Part shown: positions 25,072-35,223 of the stretch, in pieces | Layout: every line of letters begins with the position of its first letter | Position numbering within the stretch: the stretch's first letter is position 1 | From: Jatrophihabitans sp. GAS493 | Lineage (GTDB): Bacteria > Actinomycetota > Actinomycetes > Mycobacteriales > Jatrophihabitantaceae | Length of the DNA: 64,000 nt | Direction of reading: 5' to 3' | Assembly (NCBI RefSeq): GCF_900230215.1 | Contig: NZ_LT907982.1 | Location: 4,815,922-4,879,921, forward strand | Notes under the pieces: generated by a model | The model's database searches: none | Told to the model about the DNA's origin: nothing | Seen by the model: only the letters and a program-made list of their open reading frames with translations | Translations under genes and position numbers: made by a program

Positions 25072-26025
25072 CTACAGCGAAGCGGCTATCCCGTCGAGGA
25101 TGTCGTGCTCACTGACGATGATCTGCGCGGCGCCGGCGGCGCCCATCACAGCGCCGAGGATCAGCGCGCCGGCGGTGATCACATCGACTCGTCCCGGGTG
25201 AATCACCGGTACCGCCGCCCGCTCGTCGTGAGTGGCCTCGCTCAGCCATCGGGTCAGCGTCGCGACCTGGTCGCGGGTCAGCGTCGAGCCGTGAATTGCC
25301 GCTGAATCGTAGGCGGGGAGGTGCAGGGCCATCGCGGCCAGGGTCGTCACCGTGCCGGCTACCCCGACCAGGGTCGCCTCAGCCGCGAGGTCGACCGATT
25401 GGCCGGCCACCTCCAGCGCAGCCGCCACATCAGACGCTGCAGCGGAGAGCTGTCCGGGCGTCGGCGGATCATCACGCAGGTGCCGCTCGGTCAGGCGCAC
25501 CGCACCGACGTCCATGCTGAACGCCGCCAGTGCACCGGATCCGGTGTTGCCCGGATCAAGGCCACGGACGAGCTCGGTGGAGCCGCCACCGATGTCGGTG
25601 ACCAGCACTGCTCCGACCAGCGAATCGAGGCCGTCGACGGCGCCGTTGAAGGAGAGCTGCGCCTCCTCCACCCCGGTGACCACCTCCGGTTCGATACCCA
25701 GCGTCGACTGCACCATCGCGACGAAATCCGCCCGATTTCCCGCATCCCGAGTCGCGCTGGTTGCGACCATGCGCACCGTATCGACCTCGTGGTAGTTGAT
25801 CACCCTGCGGTACTCCTCCAGCGCGAGACGGGTGCGCTCGATCGCCGCCGGGTCCAGCCGTCCGGTTCGGTCGACACCCTGCCCGAGACGGACGATCCGC
25901 ATCTCGCGGGCCAGCTGACGGGTGGCCGTTCCGAGTTCGGAGTCGGTGAAGACGGAGTTGACGAGGAGGCGGACGGAGTTGGTGCCGCAGTCGATCGCCG
26001 CGACCCGGCGCTCTTCGAAGCTCAC
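25072..26025 (-). CDS. ppx: Exopolyphosphatase / guanosine pentaphosphate phosphatase
   Basis: A 317-residue Ppx/GppA-family protein of the short actinobacterial type. VAAIDCGTNSVRLLV is the first phosphate-binding loop of the ASKHA fold and VLVTDIGGGSTELV the second. It hydrolyses polyphosphate or pppGpp. The GTG start at 26025 overlaps the stop of the DUF501 gene (GTGA), as in the conserved eno-ftsB-DUF501-ppx order. The frame is open further upstream but lies inside the DUF501 gene. Confidence 0.92.
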   Translation of the reverse strand: MSFEERRVAAIDCGTNSVRLLVNSVFTDSELGTATRQLAREMRIVRLGQGVDRTGRLDPAAIERTRLALEEYRRVINYHEVDTVRMVATSATRDAGNRADFVAMVQSTLGIEPEVVTGVEEAQLSFNGAVDGLDSLVGAVLVTDIGGGSTELVRGLDPGNTGSGALAAFSMDVGAVRLTERHLRDDPPTPGQLSAAASDVAAALEVAGQSVDLAAEATLVGVAGTVTTLAAMALHLPAYDSAAIHGSTLTRDQVATLTRWLSEATHDERAAVPVIHPGRVDVITAGALILGAVMGAAGAAQIIVSEHDILDGIAASL

Positions 26026-26573
26026 TCTGAACTGGTCGACGGCTCGTCGGCGGCAGTCTCCGGCTCGGCCACCGGTACGCACGGCCCGGCGGCCCACCAC
26101 TGCGGCAGCAGCGCCAACGCCTCGTCGCCAAGGAGGTTTACTCCGGGGCCGGCGGCCAGTGCGTGCCCGACCAGCACGTGCAGGCACTTCACCCGGCGCG
26201 GCATGCCGCCGGCCGAGGTGCCGGCGATCTCGGTTACCTCGGCGATCCCGTCGAGACGGGCCACCTCGTCGCGTCGGGCCAGATAGGAGTCGTGCGCCGC
26301 CTGATAGTTGGCCGCGAGCTCCGCATCCTCCCCGAGTCGCTCGGACATCTCCCGCATCAGCCCGGAGGACTCCAGGGTGCCGATCGCGCCCGCGGCGCGC
26401 GGGCAGGTCAGGTAGTACAGAGTCGGGAAGGGTGTGCCGTCGGGCAGTCGGGGCGAGGTCTCGATGACGTCCGGATTGCCACACGGGCAGCGGTGGGCGA
26501 CGGCTCGGATAGCCCGCGGCGCCCGCCCCAACTCCGCCGCAACCGCGGCCCGGTCCGCGTCGCTGACGGTCAC
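26022..26573 (-). CDS. DUF501 domain protein
   Basis: A 183-residue protein with the DUF501 signature VAHRCPCGNPDVIETSPRLP and FPTLYYLTCPRA near the N-terminus, and GGMPRRVKCLHVLVGHALA later. Conserved Cys and His residues suggest metal binding. The biochemical role is unknown; it is almost always between ftsB and ppx in actinobacteria, as here. The start is a GTG. Confidence 0.92.
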   Translation of the reverse strand: MTVSDADRAAVAAELGRAPRAIRAVAHRCPCGNPDVIETSPRLPDGTPFPTLYYLTCPRAAGAIGTLESSGLMREMSERLGEDAELAANYQAAHDSYLARRDEVARLDGIAEVTEIAGTSAGGMPRRVKCLHVLVGHALAAGPGVNLLGDEALALLPQWWAAGPCVPVAEPETAADEPSTSSE

Positions 26574-26610
26574 GACGAACCGCTCACGAACCGTGCCTTC
26601 AGCAGCTTGC

Positions 26611-27018
26611 TCATGGGGTCGAGCCGTCGGCCGCCTGCACGCTGCCCCAGAGCCGCTGGTTCCAGGTTGCGCCCGGAGCCTTCTGCGCAGCGGCCGGCGC
26701 GGTCACCACGTCGATCGAGGACTGCTGACCGGGCGCGGTGACGACATAGACGGTGTCGCCCGGCATCGCGAACTGCAGCCGGGTCCGAGCCAGCTTCTCG
26801 ATGTAGTTCGGGTCGTTGAGGTTGGCCGCATCCTCACGGAGGGCGGCCAGCTGCTCCTCACTGGCTGCTCGTTGCTGGGCCGCCTGCGACACCGCGGACC
26901 GGGCCGAGAGGTAGCGATGCACCGGGGACGCCAGGATGATCGCCAGAAAGACCACCACCGCCCCGAGGGCCACGGCACGCCCGGTGAGACCACGCTGGGC
27001 TAGTCGAGAAGCCGCCAC
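26611..27018 (-). CDS. ftsB: Septum formation initiator FtsB/DivIC
   Basis: A 135-residue protein with one transmembrane helix (about residues 15-33, AVALGAVVVFLAIILASPV), a coiled coil rich in Ala/Gln/Glu (SQAAQQRAASEEQLAALRE), and the conserved NDPNYIEKLARTRLQFAMPGD motif of FtsB. It joins the FtsQ/FtsL complex at the division septum. The start is a GTG. It lies 33 bases after eno. Confidence 0.93.
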   Translation of the reverse strand: MAASRLAQRGLTGRAVALGAVVVFLAIILASPVHRYLSARSAVSQAAQQRAASEEQLAALREDAANLNDPNYIEKLARTRLQFAMPGDTVYVVTAPGQQSSIDVVTAPAAAQKAPGATWNQRLWGSVQAADGSTP

Positions 27019-27051
27019 TGGTTGAGTTCCCCTGTCCGATTTCCCGATCCG

Positions 27052-28350
<1,299 letters not shown>

Positions 28351-28417
28351 TCACATCAACCAGCATTCGTCGGGGTTGAGCCTATCGGTTAACGGCTCCA
28401 CAATCGGCCAGCGGTCA

Positions 28418-29068
28418 CTACTCGTCGGTCGCGCCGCCACCTTCGGCGGCGAGGATCGCGCGACGGTAGCCGCGCGTCGTCTCGCGCAGCGCCGACTCGG
28501 GATCCACTCCCGCCGCGACCGCCTCGGCGACGATGTCGAAGAGGCGCTGGCCGATCTCGTCGGCCGGTGAGCCGGAGGTAGCGGTGAAATCGAGCACCAG
28601 CTCACTGCGCCCGACCCGGGAGATCAGCTTCCCGGCCAGCGACAGCGCCGGCTGCGCCAGCGGCACCCCATCGGTCACCGATTCCCTTTGTTTCTCGACC
28701 GATTTGAGACGTTCCCAGTTCGCATTGACCTCGTCGGCGTCGTTGGCCACCGCATCGGCGAAGACGTGTGGGTGGCGGCGGATCATCTTCGCGGCGAGGT
28801 CGTCGGCCACCTCGTCGATGCTGAATCGCTGGTCGGGTTGCGCCTCCTCGGCGAGGCGGGCGTGCAGTAGCACCTGCAGCAGCAGGTCACCGAGCTCCTC
28901 GCGGAGCAGGACGTAGTCGCCGTCCTCGATCGCCTCGACCGTCTCGTAACTCTCTTCGAGCAGGTATTTGGCCAGCGATTGGTGGGTCTGCGCGCGGTCC
29001 CACGGGCAGCCGCCCGGCGAACGCAGCCGGTCGACGACCGCGATGACCTCATCCATCGAGCGGCTCAT
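28418..29068 (-). CDS. mazG: Nucleoside triphosphate pyrophosphohydrolase MazG
   Basis: A 216-residue MazG with the EExxE metal motif EESYETVEAI, then EELGDLLLQVLLHARLAEE and RRHPHVFAD. It hydrolyses non-canonical dNTPs and, in mycobacteria, oxidised dCTP. In M. tuberculosis mazG directly follows mfd; here mfd is 23 kb away with the glycan island between. Confidence 0.95.
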   Translation of the reverse strand: MSRSMDEVIAVVDRLRSPGGCPWDRAQTHQSLAKYLLEESYETVEAIEDGDYVLLREELGDLLLQVLLHARLAEEAQPDQRFSIDEVADDLAAKMIRRHPHVFADAVANDADEVNANWERLKSVEKQRESVTDGVPLAQPALSLAGKLISRVGRSELVLDFTATSGSPADEIGQRLFDIVAEAVAAGVDPESALRETTRGYRRAILAAEGGGATDE

Positions 29069-29092
29069 CGCACTCGCCGGTTCCGAGGGACG

Positions 29093-29752
29093 CTAGCTCG
29101 CGGCCTGCGGGGCCGGCGTCGGCGTGGGCGCCGGGCGGATGAAGTCGGGCTGGATGTAGCCGACGACCGTGTGCGTCGCCTCCGACCAACTGCCGTAGCG
29201 ACCACTCACCGCGACCGGAATCTTCAGCTTGTTCAGCGCTGCGTCCAGTTCGGCCTGGGTGGTGATCTTCTGTCGAGTCACGAAGGCCACTTCGGTGGAG
29301 AGCGTCGAGAGGTACACCGGCTCGAAGGAGGCGTCGTATCCCGCGGCGACAACCTTCGCGGTGACGTCGGCCTCGCTCTCGCCACCGAGGGCCTGCTCCT
29401 TCGCCGCGGCCAGTTCGGCCGTGGTGGCCGGGCCACCGTTGGCCTGCAGGGCGGCGTCGTAGAGCCGCTGTCCGACCAGGGTGTTCAACACCAGGACGCG
29501 GCGGTCAGTGAAGGAGGGAGGAGCGGCGGACCCGGCTGCGGCCGGAGCTGGGCTCGCCGAACCGGTGTACTGATTGACGTCGGCGGACTCGATGCGATCT
29601 CCGCTCACCGTCGCCGCCGCGCCGGCCTTGGTCTGGCAGGCGGTCAGCGCGGAGAGGGCGAGCAGCACGCCGCCGAGGGCTATCGCCGCGCGCCGGAGCC
29701 GTCGAACCGGTGGGGTGGCCTCTGCAGTGGCAGCTGAAGCACGAATCGTCAC
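29093..29752 (-). CDS. Lipoprotein with SurA-like N-terminal domain
   Basis: A 219-residue protein with a signal peptide ending in the lipobox LTAC (Cys about residue 39). The mature part has VNTLVG/LVGQRLYDAAL and a helical region like SurA_N chaperone domains but no peptidyl-prolyl isomerase domain; the C-terminus is Pro/Thr-rich. It occupies the place of the lipoprotein gene between mazG and eno in mycobacteria, but with the order changed (lipoprotein, mazG, eno). It may be an extracytoplasmic chaperone. The start is a GTG. Confidence 0.75.
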   Translation of the reverse strand: MTIRASAATAEATPPVRRLRRAAIALGGVLLALSALTACQTKAGAAATVSGDRIESADVNQYTGSASPAPAAAGSAAPPSFTDRRVLVLNTLVGQRLYDAALQANGGPATTAELAAAKEQALGGESEADVTAKVVAAGYDASFEPVYLSTLSTEVAFVTRQKITTQAELDAALNKLKIPVAVSGRYGSWSEATHTVVGYIQPDFIRPAPTPTPAPQAAS

Positions 29753-29837
29753 CCGCCTAGGTTCTCATATGCGCTTAAGACGGCTGCGCTCACCGGCAGA
29801 ATCCGACAGATCGCCCCGCGGTCGATAGACTCTGCCG

Positions 29838-30947
29838 GTGCGTCGGCTGCTCTGGCTTGTGCCGGTTGCGGCCGTGCCCCTCATCGGCGCGCTCGTCGTT
29901 GCCCTCCAGCCGGCGGCGCTCGATGTGGGCGGGCCGACTCACCCCACAGCACTATTCTCGGGATCCGCCCCCGCGTCGCCGGCCGCCCGGTCAGCGGGAG
30001 CGCAGGGCACCGGGAACCCCGACGACAGCCTCGGCGCGCCCCCCTCGCTGTCGGTCTCGCTGCCTCCCGCGCCCAACCCCAGTACGGCGCCAGCGACCGC
30101 CGGTCCGACTGGCCCCGATCCTGCTGGTTCCGATCCTGCTGGTTCCGATCCTGCTGGTTCCAATTCGGGTGGCTCCGATCCGGGTCGTTCGGGTCCGCGG
30201 CCGACCAAGGGTTCCCCGGCGACGAGCCCGGCACCGACCGTGCCCGGGGTGGTACTGCAGAGCTTCGACGTCGGCGCCTGCAGCAGTACCGCATGGCGCT
30301 CCCGCTTCGCCGTCGACTACATCGCCGGCAACGGGACCAGCCTCAGCGCAGTGCACGGATCCGGGATCGACGGTCTCGGCTGCGCGGCCCGCATCCAGCT
30401 CAATCCGGGCGACGAGCGGCTGGAGTTCCGCGGCGAGCCCGGCCAACTCGACGGCCGGACCCGCTACTACGGTGTCGCGCTGCGGCTGGATCCGTCCTTT
30501 CCAATGGATACGAACACGGTGCTCTTCCAGTTCGTCAACACCAACGGTGCGGGTGCCTTCGCTCCCCCGCTGCAGATGACCCTGCAACAGGGAAACCTGC
30601 AGTTCTGGAGCTACTCGACGCCGACGGGGCAGATCGATGACAGCAAGCAGACGGTGCAGTACCGGCGGCTCTGGCATACCCCGGCCGCCACCGGGGTGTG
30701 GCTGCGTTTCGTCGTCGGGGTCGTCTGGAGCAGCAGCCCGGGGCGGGGCCAGGTCAGCCTGGACTACCAGGGCGCTGCGGTGCTGGCTCCCACGCACGTC
30801 TCGACGCTCTACTCCTACGGCAATGGTGGCCCGGAGCCCGTCTACTGGAAGTTCGGCGTCTACGGCGGCGGTACCGCGCCCGGACCGCGCATCGTCGACT
30901 TCGCCTGGTTCCGGGTCGGCACCTCGGCGGCGGCGGTCGCCCCATGA
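29838..30947 (+). CDS. Exported polysaccharide lyase-like protein
   Basis: A 369-residue protein with an N-terminal signal/anchor (LLWLVPVAAVPLIGALVVAL), about 110 residues of Pro/Ser/Gly linker containing a 15-bp tandem repeat (DPAGS x3), then a beta-sandwich domain resembling the heparin-lyase-like jelly roll (YYGVALRLDPSFPMDTNTVL, RRLWHTPAATGVWLRFVVGV, VYWKFGVYGGG). It could cleave or bind the surface glycan made by this locus. The GTG start is assumed. The stop overlaps the next start (ATGA). Confidence 0.7.
   Translation: MRRLLWLVPVAAVPLIGALVVALQPAALDVGGPTHPTALFSGSAPASPAARSAGAQGTGNPDDSLGAPPSLSVSLPPAPNPSTAPATAGPTGPDPAGSDPAGSDPAGSNSGGSDPGRSGPRPTKGSPATSPAPTVPGVVLQSFDVGACSSTAWRSRFAVDYIAGNGTSLSAVHGSGIDGLGCAARIQLNPGDERLEFRGEPGQLDGRTRYYGVALRLDPSFPMDTNTVLFQFVNTNGAGAFAPPLQMTLQQGNLQFWSYSTPTGQIDDSKQTVQYRRLWHTPAATGVWLRFVVGVVWSSSPGRGQVSLDYQGAAVLAPTHVSTLYSYGNGGPEPVYWKFGVYGGGTAPGPRIVDFAWFRVGTSAAAVAP
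30117..30161. repeat. 15-bp tandem repeat, 3 copies
   Basis: GATCCTGCTGGTTCC occurs three times exactly at 30117, 30132 and 30147, encoding DPAGS repeats in the linker of the lyase-like protein; degenerate copies follow. Confidence 0.95.
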
Positions 30948-32971
30948 GCCAGCCGCCTCCGGCCACCGGCCGGCCGACTGTGGTGATCGTCAGCTTCCGC
31001 CGCGCCGACCTCCTGCGGCGCTGCCTGACCGGAGTGCGCGCCCATCTGCCCGACCACCGGGTCATCCTCTGGGACAACCGCTCGGAGGAGAGCGCCGCCA
31101 TCGCCGAGCTGAGTGCGGAGTTCGCGCAGGTCCAGTGGCATTTCAGCCCGCAGAACGTGGGCTTCGCGGCGGCCGTGAACGGTGCGGCGAAGCTCTGCGA
31201 CCCCGACGACCTGCTGCTGTTGAATCCGGACGCGGAACTACTCAGCCCGCTGCCGGAACTGCACCGGGCGGCCAATCGGGCCGGCACCGCGGCCGCGGCG
31301 CCCCTCGTCGTGTCGGCTGAGCCCCGGATCCAGACGGGTGAACCACCGAGCCACACGGGTGAGCCGCCGTGGCGCGGGCGGGCCGACTTCGATGTCGCCC
31401 ACCGCCGACCCGGTCTGATCCGCGCCGTGGTGAGCCATGCCGGTTATGCCGAGCGGCTGCGGGCGACCCCGTTCTCCGACCTCTATCCGAAGCGACCGAG
31501 CAGCGTCACCGGTTACCTCACCGGCGCCTGCCTGCTCATCACTCGGGCGGCCTGGAACGAGCTCGGTCCCTTCGACGAGGAGTTCTTCCTCTACGGCGAG
31601 GAGGCGGAGTGGCAGCGCCGGGCCACCGCCGCCGGTTGGCGCCTGGAACTGGTCACGGAGGAGGGCATCCGGCACGCCGGCCACGGCACGGTGAGCGACA
31701 GCCCCACCGCCGCCCGCCGCTCCCGCGACCTGCTGACCAGCAACATCGCGCTGCAGTTCGAGAAGGCCGGACAGCCCCGCCGCGGGCAGGCCTACCTCGT
31801 AGCCGCGGCGGCGCTGGACCGGCTGCAGCGGTCGAAACGCGGGCTCGCCGCCGGCTCGTCCACCGCCGGTTCGTCCGCCAACCGCCCGGGTGTGCTCATC
31901 ACGACCAACACCCTCGGCTTCGGCGGGGCCGAACGCCAGCGGGTCCTGTTGGCCAATGAACTCGCCGCCCGCGGGCACCCGGTGACCCTGCTCTGTCTGC
32001 AGCGGCTCGGCCCGCTGGCCCGGGAGGTCGCACCGACGGTCCGGCTTCTGCGGCGGCCGTGGTGGGCGCCGTGGCTGCCGATCGGGGCCGGGCGGGGGGA
32101 CCGCGCGGCGGCCGTCCGGGTCGTCATCAGCGGCACGACCAACACCGAGGTCGGCTTCGCCGCGCTCTGGTCCCTCGCCGGACGCCGGCGCCGCTGGCTC
32201 GTCGCCGCCCACAACCCGCCCCGGCCGGAGAGTGGAACCTACTCGACGCCGCTGGCCCGGGTCATCCGGTCGAGCAGCGGGGTGATCGCGCTCTCCGAGC
32301 GGCACTGGAGCGAGCTCACCGCGCGCCAACGGCTCAACCGTCGACACTTCGTGGCGCCCAACGGCGTAGACCGGCCAGCGCCGAAGCAGCTCGGTCGCGG
32401 CGCAACCCCGCCCGACGGTCCCGTGCAGCTGCGCTTCATCGGGCGCATGGTCGCCGAGAAGCGGGCCGATCTGCTGATCGGCGCGCTCGACGAACTGCGG
32501 GAGCTCCCGTGGCAGCTGACGATCTACGGCGACGGGCCGGACCTGGCTCAGCTTCGGGGGCGGACTCCGCCCGACCTGATCGACTCCGGTCGGGTGGTGT
32601 GGGGCGGCTGGAGCGCCGGCGCCGACGAGGGGCTGGCCGGGGCCGACCTGCTCTGCGTGCCGAGCGGGGCCGAGGCGTTTCCGATCGTGATCCTCGAGGC
32701 GATGGTGCGCGGTGTCGCCGTGGTGGCCTCGGCGGTCTGTTCGGTGCCGGAGATCCTCGACGACGGGCGGGCCGGGCGGCTGGTCGAGCCGGGGAGCGTG
32801 GACGCGTGGAGGGAGGCGTTGCGCGAGCTGCTGAGCGACCGGCAGCAGCTCGCCTCGCTGGCCGGCGCCGCCGAGCAGCGAGCCAGCAGGCTCTACTCGG
32901 TCGTCACGATGGCCGACAATTACCAGAGAATCATTGCCCAGGTGACTGAGGTGACCGGGGTGACCGGGTGA
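30944..32971 (+). CDS. GT2-GT4 fusion glycosyltransferase
   Basis: A 675-residue protein with two catalytic domains. Residues 1-290 are GT2: VVIVSFRRADLLRRCL, NVGFAAAVNGA, the DxD-like LLLLNPDAELL and FDEEFFLYGEEAEWQRR. Residues about 310-675 are GT4: FGGAERQRVLLANELA, a sugar-nucleotide region FIGRMVAEKRADLLIGAL, and EAFPIVILEA (E-x7-E). Two TGEPP-containing units lie in the GT2 part. One polypeptide could add two successive sugars. It is coupled to both neighbours by 4-base overlaps. Confidence 0.9.
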   Translation: MSQPPPATGRPTVVIVSFRRADLLRRCLTGVRAHLPDHRVILWDNRSEESAAIAELSAEFAQVQWHFSPQNVGFAAAVNGAAKLCDPDDLLLLNPDAELLSPLPELHRAANRAGTAAAAPLVVSAEPRIQTGEPPSHTGEPPWRGRADFDVAHRRPGLIRAVVSHAGYAERLRATPFSDLYPKRPSSVTGYLTGACLLITRAAWNELGPFDEEFFLYGEEAEWQRRATAAGWRLELVTEEGIRHAGHGTVSDSPTAARRSRDLLTSNIALQFEKAGQPRRGQAYLVAAAALDRLQRSKRGLAAGSSTAGSSANRPGVLITTNTLGFGGAERQRVLLANELAARGHPVTLLCLQRLGPLAREVAPTVRLLRRPWWAPWLPIGAGRGDRAAAVRVVISGTTNTEVGFAALWSLAGRRRRWLVAAHNPPRPESGTYSTPLARVIRSSSGVIALSERHWSELTARQRLNRRHFVAPNGVDRPAPKQLGRGATPPDGPVQLRFIGRMVAEKRADLLIGALDELRELPWQLTIYGDGPDLAQLRGRTPPDLIDSGRVVWGGWSAGADEGLAGADLLCVPSGAEAFPIVILEAMVRGVAVVASAVCSVPEILDDGRAGRLVEPGSVDAWREALRELLSDRQQLASLAGAAEQRASRLYSVVTMADNYQRIIAQVTEVTGVTG

Positions 32972-34017
32972 AGGTGCTGTGGATCTCGCCGTGGCTACGC
33001 CCACTGGCCCGGGTGCAGGTGGATGCCCTGGCCGCAATAGGCATAGAAACACTGCTGATCACCACCGATCGACACCCGGAGCCGGTCGGCCTGCGAGCGG
33101 ATGAGGTGATCGTCGACCAGAGTCTGAAGCACCCGGCGAGCTGGCGCGGCTTCGCCCGGGCCTACCGCCGGGCCCGACGCTTCGCCCCCGACATCATCGT
33201 CGTCGAGCTGGTCCGCGACCCCCGCTGGGTACCGTTCACCCGGCTGGCGCCATTCGTGACGATGGTGCACGACGATGCACCTCACGACCGTACCGAGCTT
33301 CCGCCCCGACGGGTTCAGCGACTGCGGGCACGGCTGGATTCGCGCGCCGCCGCGGTTGTCGTATTCAGTGACTACGTCGCCGAACAGCTAAAGAAAACCA
33401 GAGGAATCGACGCGCATCCGGTGCCACTCACCAGCGATCTCCCCGATGAACAGGTGCCGCCATTCGTGGCCGCGCCGGGCCGCCACGACTTCGTCATGCT
33501 CGGCCGGATCGGGCCCTACAAGAATCTCGACGTCCTGCTGACCGCGTGGCGGCGCCACCGCGGCGGGGCGGGCTGGCGGGGCGACGAGTTGGTGATCATC
33601 GGCGCGGGGCCACTGCCCGGCCAGGCTGGCCTGCCTGGATCGCTGCTGCCTGAATCCGTGCGGTGGCGCCTCGGCTCGTTCCGCTATCAGGACGTGATCG
33701 CGGATGTGGCGGCCTCGAAAGCGTCGGTGGTGCACTACCGCTCAGCGTCGCAGAGCGGCGCCCAGGTGCTGGCGATGCAACTGGGCGTGGTGCCGATCGT
33801 GTCGACCGCGGGGGCGCTGCCGGCTTACCAACCCAGCGGTGAGACCCCGCTCGGAGTGGACGACGTGGACGGACTGGCCGCCGCCTTCGACGCGCTGGCT
33901 GATCCGCAGCGGGCCGCCGACCGCGGTGCGGCGGCGAGCGAGCACTACCGGCGTCACTACCGAAGCGATCACTCAGCTAGCGCGCTGCGAACCCTCTTCG
34001 ACGAGCTCCTGCGCTGA
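32968..34017 (+). CDS. Glycosyltransferase family 4
   Basis: A 349-residue GT4-like enzyme starting at a GTG overlapping the previous stop (GTGA). The N-terminal domain is MKVLWISPWLRPLARVQVDALAAIG; the C-terminal domain has FVMLGRIGPYKNLDVLLTAW and a weak nucleotide-binding motif around SQSGAQVLAMQLGVVPIVS. It probably adds one sugar of the surface glycan. Its last 45 bases overlap the 3' end of the convergent GT4 gene. Confidence 0.85.
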   Translation: MKVLWISPWLRPLARVQVDALAAIGIETLLITTDRHPEPVGLRADEVIVDQSLKHPASWRGFARAYRRARRFAPDIIVVELVRDPRWVPFTRLAPFVTMVHDDAPHDRTELPPRRVQRLRARLDSRAAAVVVFSDYVAEQLKKTRGIDAHPVPLTSDLPDEQVPPFVAAPGRHDFVMLGRIGPYKNLDVLLTAWRRHRGGAGWRGDELVIIGAGPLPGQAGLPGSLLPESVRWRLGSFRYQDVIADVAASKASVVHYRSASQSGAQVLAMQLGVVPIVSTAGALPAYQPSGETPLGVDDVDGLAAAFDALADPQRAADRGAAASEHYRRHYRSDHSASALRTLFDELLR

Positions 34018-35223
34018 ATCAGTGTTCTTCGCCGGCCCGTTCGGCCGCTCGCTCCAACCAGAGAGGCCGCCGGACGGGCCGCTGGACGGGGTGGCCGGCA
34101 CCGATCCACCGCAGCCGCTGACCTCACGCCACAGCGCGACCAGACGATGCATCCACCCGTCCAGCGCGTAGTCGTGCGCGGTGCGGCGGGCCGCGTCGGC
34201 CAGTTGCCCGCGCAGGCTCTCATCCTCCACCAGACGTTGGATCGCGTCGGCGATCCCGAGGTGGTCACCCGGCGCCACGAGTAGTCCGTTCACGCCGTCG
34301 CTGATCACTTCCGCGATGCCACCGACCGGTGTGACCACCGGAGCCAGCCGGAAGGCCATGCCCTCCAGTAGCGCCATCGGCAGGCCCTCGTAGTAGCTCG
34401 GCAGCAGCAGGATCTCAGCCTCCTCCAGCAGCTCGTCGCGCCGCTGTGGGCTCAGCCAACTGCGGATCTGAACCACATCACCCAGCCCGAGCGCGGTGAC
34501 CTGGGCCCGGACCTCGTCCACCTCACCGTCACCGGCAGCGACGATCTCGAGCCGATCCAGCACCTGGGGCGGGAGTGCCGCGGCGGCTGCGAGTAGGTCA
34601 TAGATACCCTTGCGGCGACCGAATCGTCCGAGAAAGACAGCAGTTACCCGGCCGCTCGGCTCAATCACCGACAGCCGCTGCGGCCAGCTCACCGGGTTGG
34701 GCAGCACCACTACCTGTTCCGGCCGCAGCCGCAGGCGCTCTTCGTACTCGAGCGCAATCGGCTTGCCGAGAACGAGGTAACGGTCGGCCTGCAGCAGCCA
34801 GCGGATGACTCGCCGCTGCCGGGCCGGCCGCGAATCGAACCACTTAGTGAAACGGGAACCATGGGCATGCACGATCGTGCGGACACCGAAGAGCCGCGCC
34901 GCGCGCAGCACCAGCCCCTTCCGTACAACGCTGCCACCGTAGGAGATATGCACGTGCACCACATCGGCCCGCCTCAGGCCGAGCAGCAGGAAGCAGCGTC
35001 CCAACCCGCGGGCGGCTACCGAGAGCCGGGTCCGCAGCGAACCGTCACGATGGGTGACGACACCGGTGAGCTGCAGATCCGCGTGCTCCGCAGCGGCACC
35101 GGACATGAGCCGGATGACGGTGGCGATCCCGCCCCGCTCGGTCGGGCCGGAGCCGACGACCAGCACCCGCACGGCCGAATCACCGGAGCGGGCGCCTCCT
35201 CTCAGCCGCAGCGCCGCAGGCAC
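33973..35223 (-). CDS. Glycosyltransferase family 4
   Basis: A 416-residue GT4. RVLVVGSGPTERGGIATVIRL is the acceptor-side glycine loop, then VVHVHISYGGSV and THR; the donor side has VFLGRFGRRKGIYDLLAA and EGLPMALLEGMAF (E-x7-E). The GTG start overlaps the preceding methyltransferase stop by one base (TAGTG). The last 60 residues are low-complexity Ser/Gly/Pro and include the 45-base overlap with the convergent gene. Confidence 0.9.
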   Translation of the reverse strand: MPAALRLRGGARSGDSAVRVLVVGSGPTERGGIATVIRLMSGAAAEHADLQLTGVVTHRDGSLRTRLSVAARGLGRCFLLLGLRRADVVHVHISYGGSVVRKGLVLRAARLFGVRTIVHAHGSRFTKWFDSRPARQRRVIRWLLQADRYLVLGKPIALEYEERLRLRPEQVVVLPNPVSWPQRLSVIEPSGRVTAVFLGRFGRRKGIYDLLAAAAALPPQVLDRLEIVAAGDGEVDEVRAQVTALGLGDVVQIRSWLSPQRRDELLEEAEILLLPSYYEGLPMALLEGMAFRLAPVVTPVGGIAEVISDGVNGLLVAPGDHLGIADAIQRLVEDESLRGQLADAARRTAHDYALDGWMHRLVALWREVSGCGGSVPATPSSGPSGGLSGWSERPNGPAKNTDSAQELVEEGSQRAS

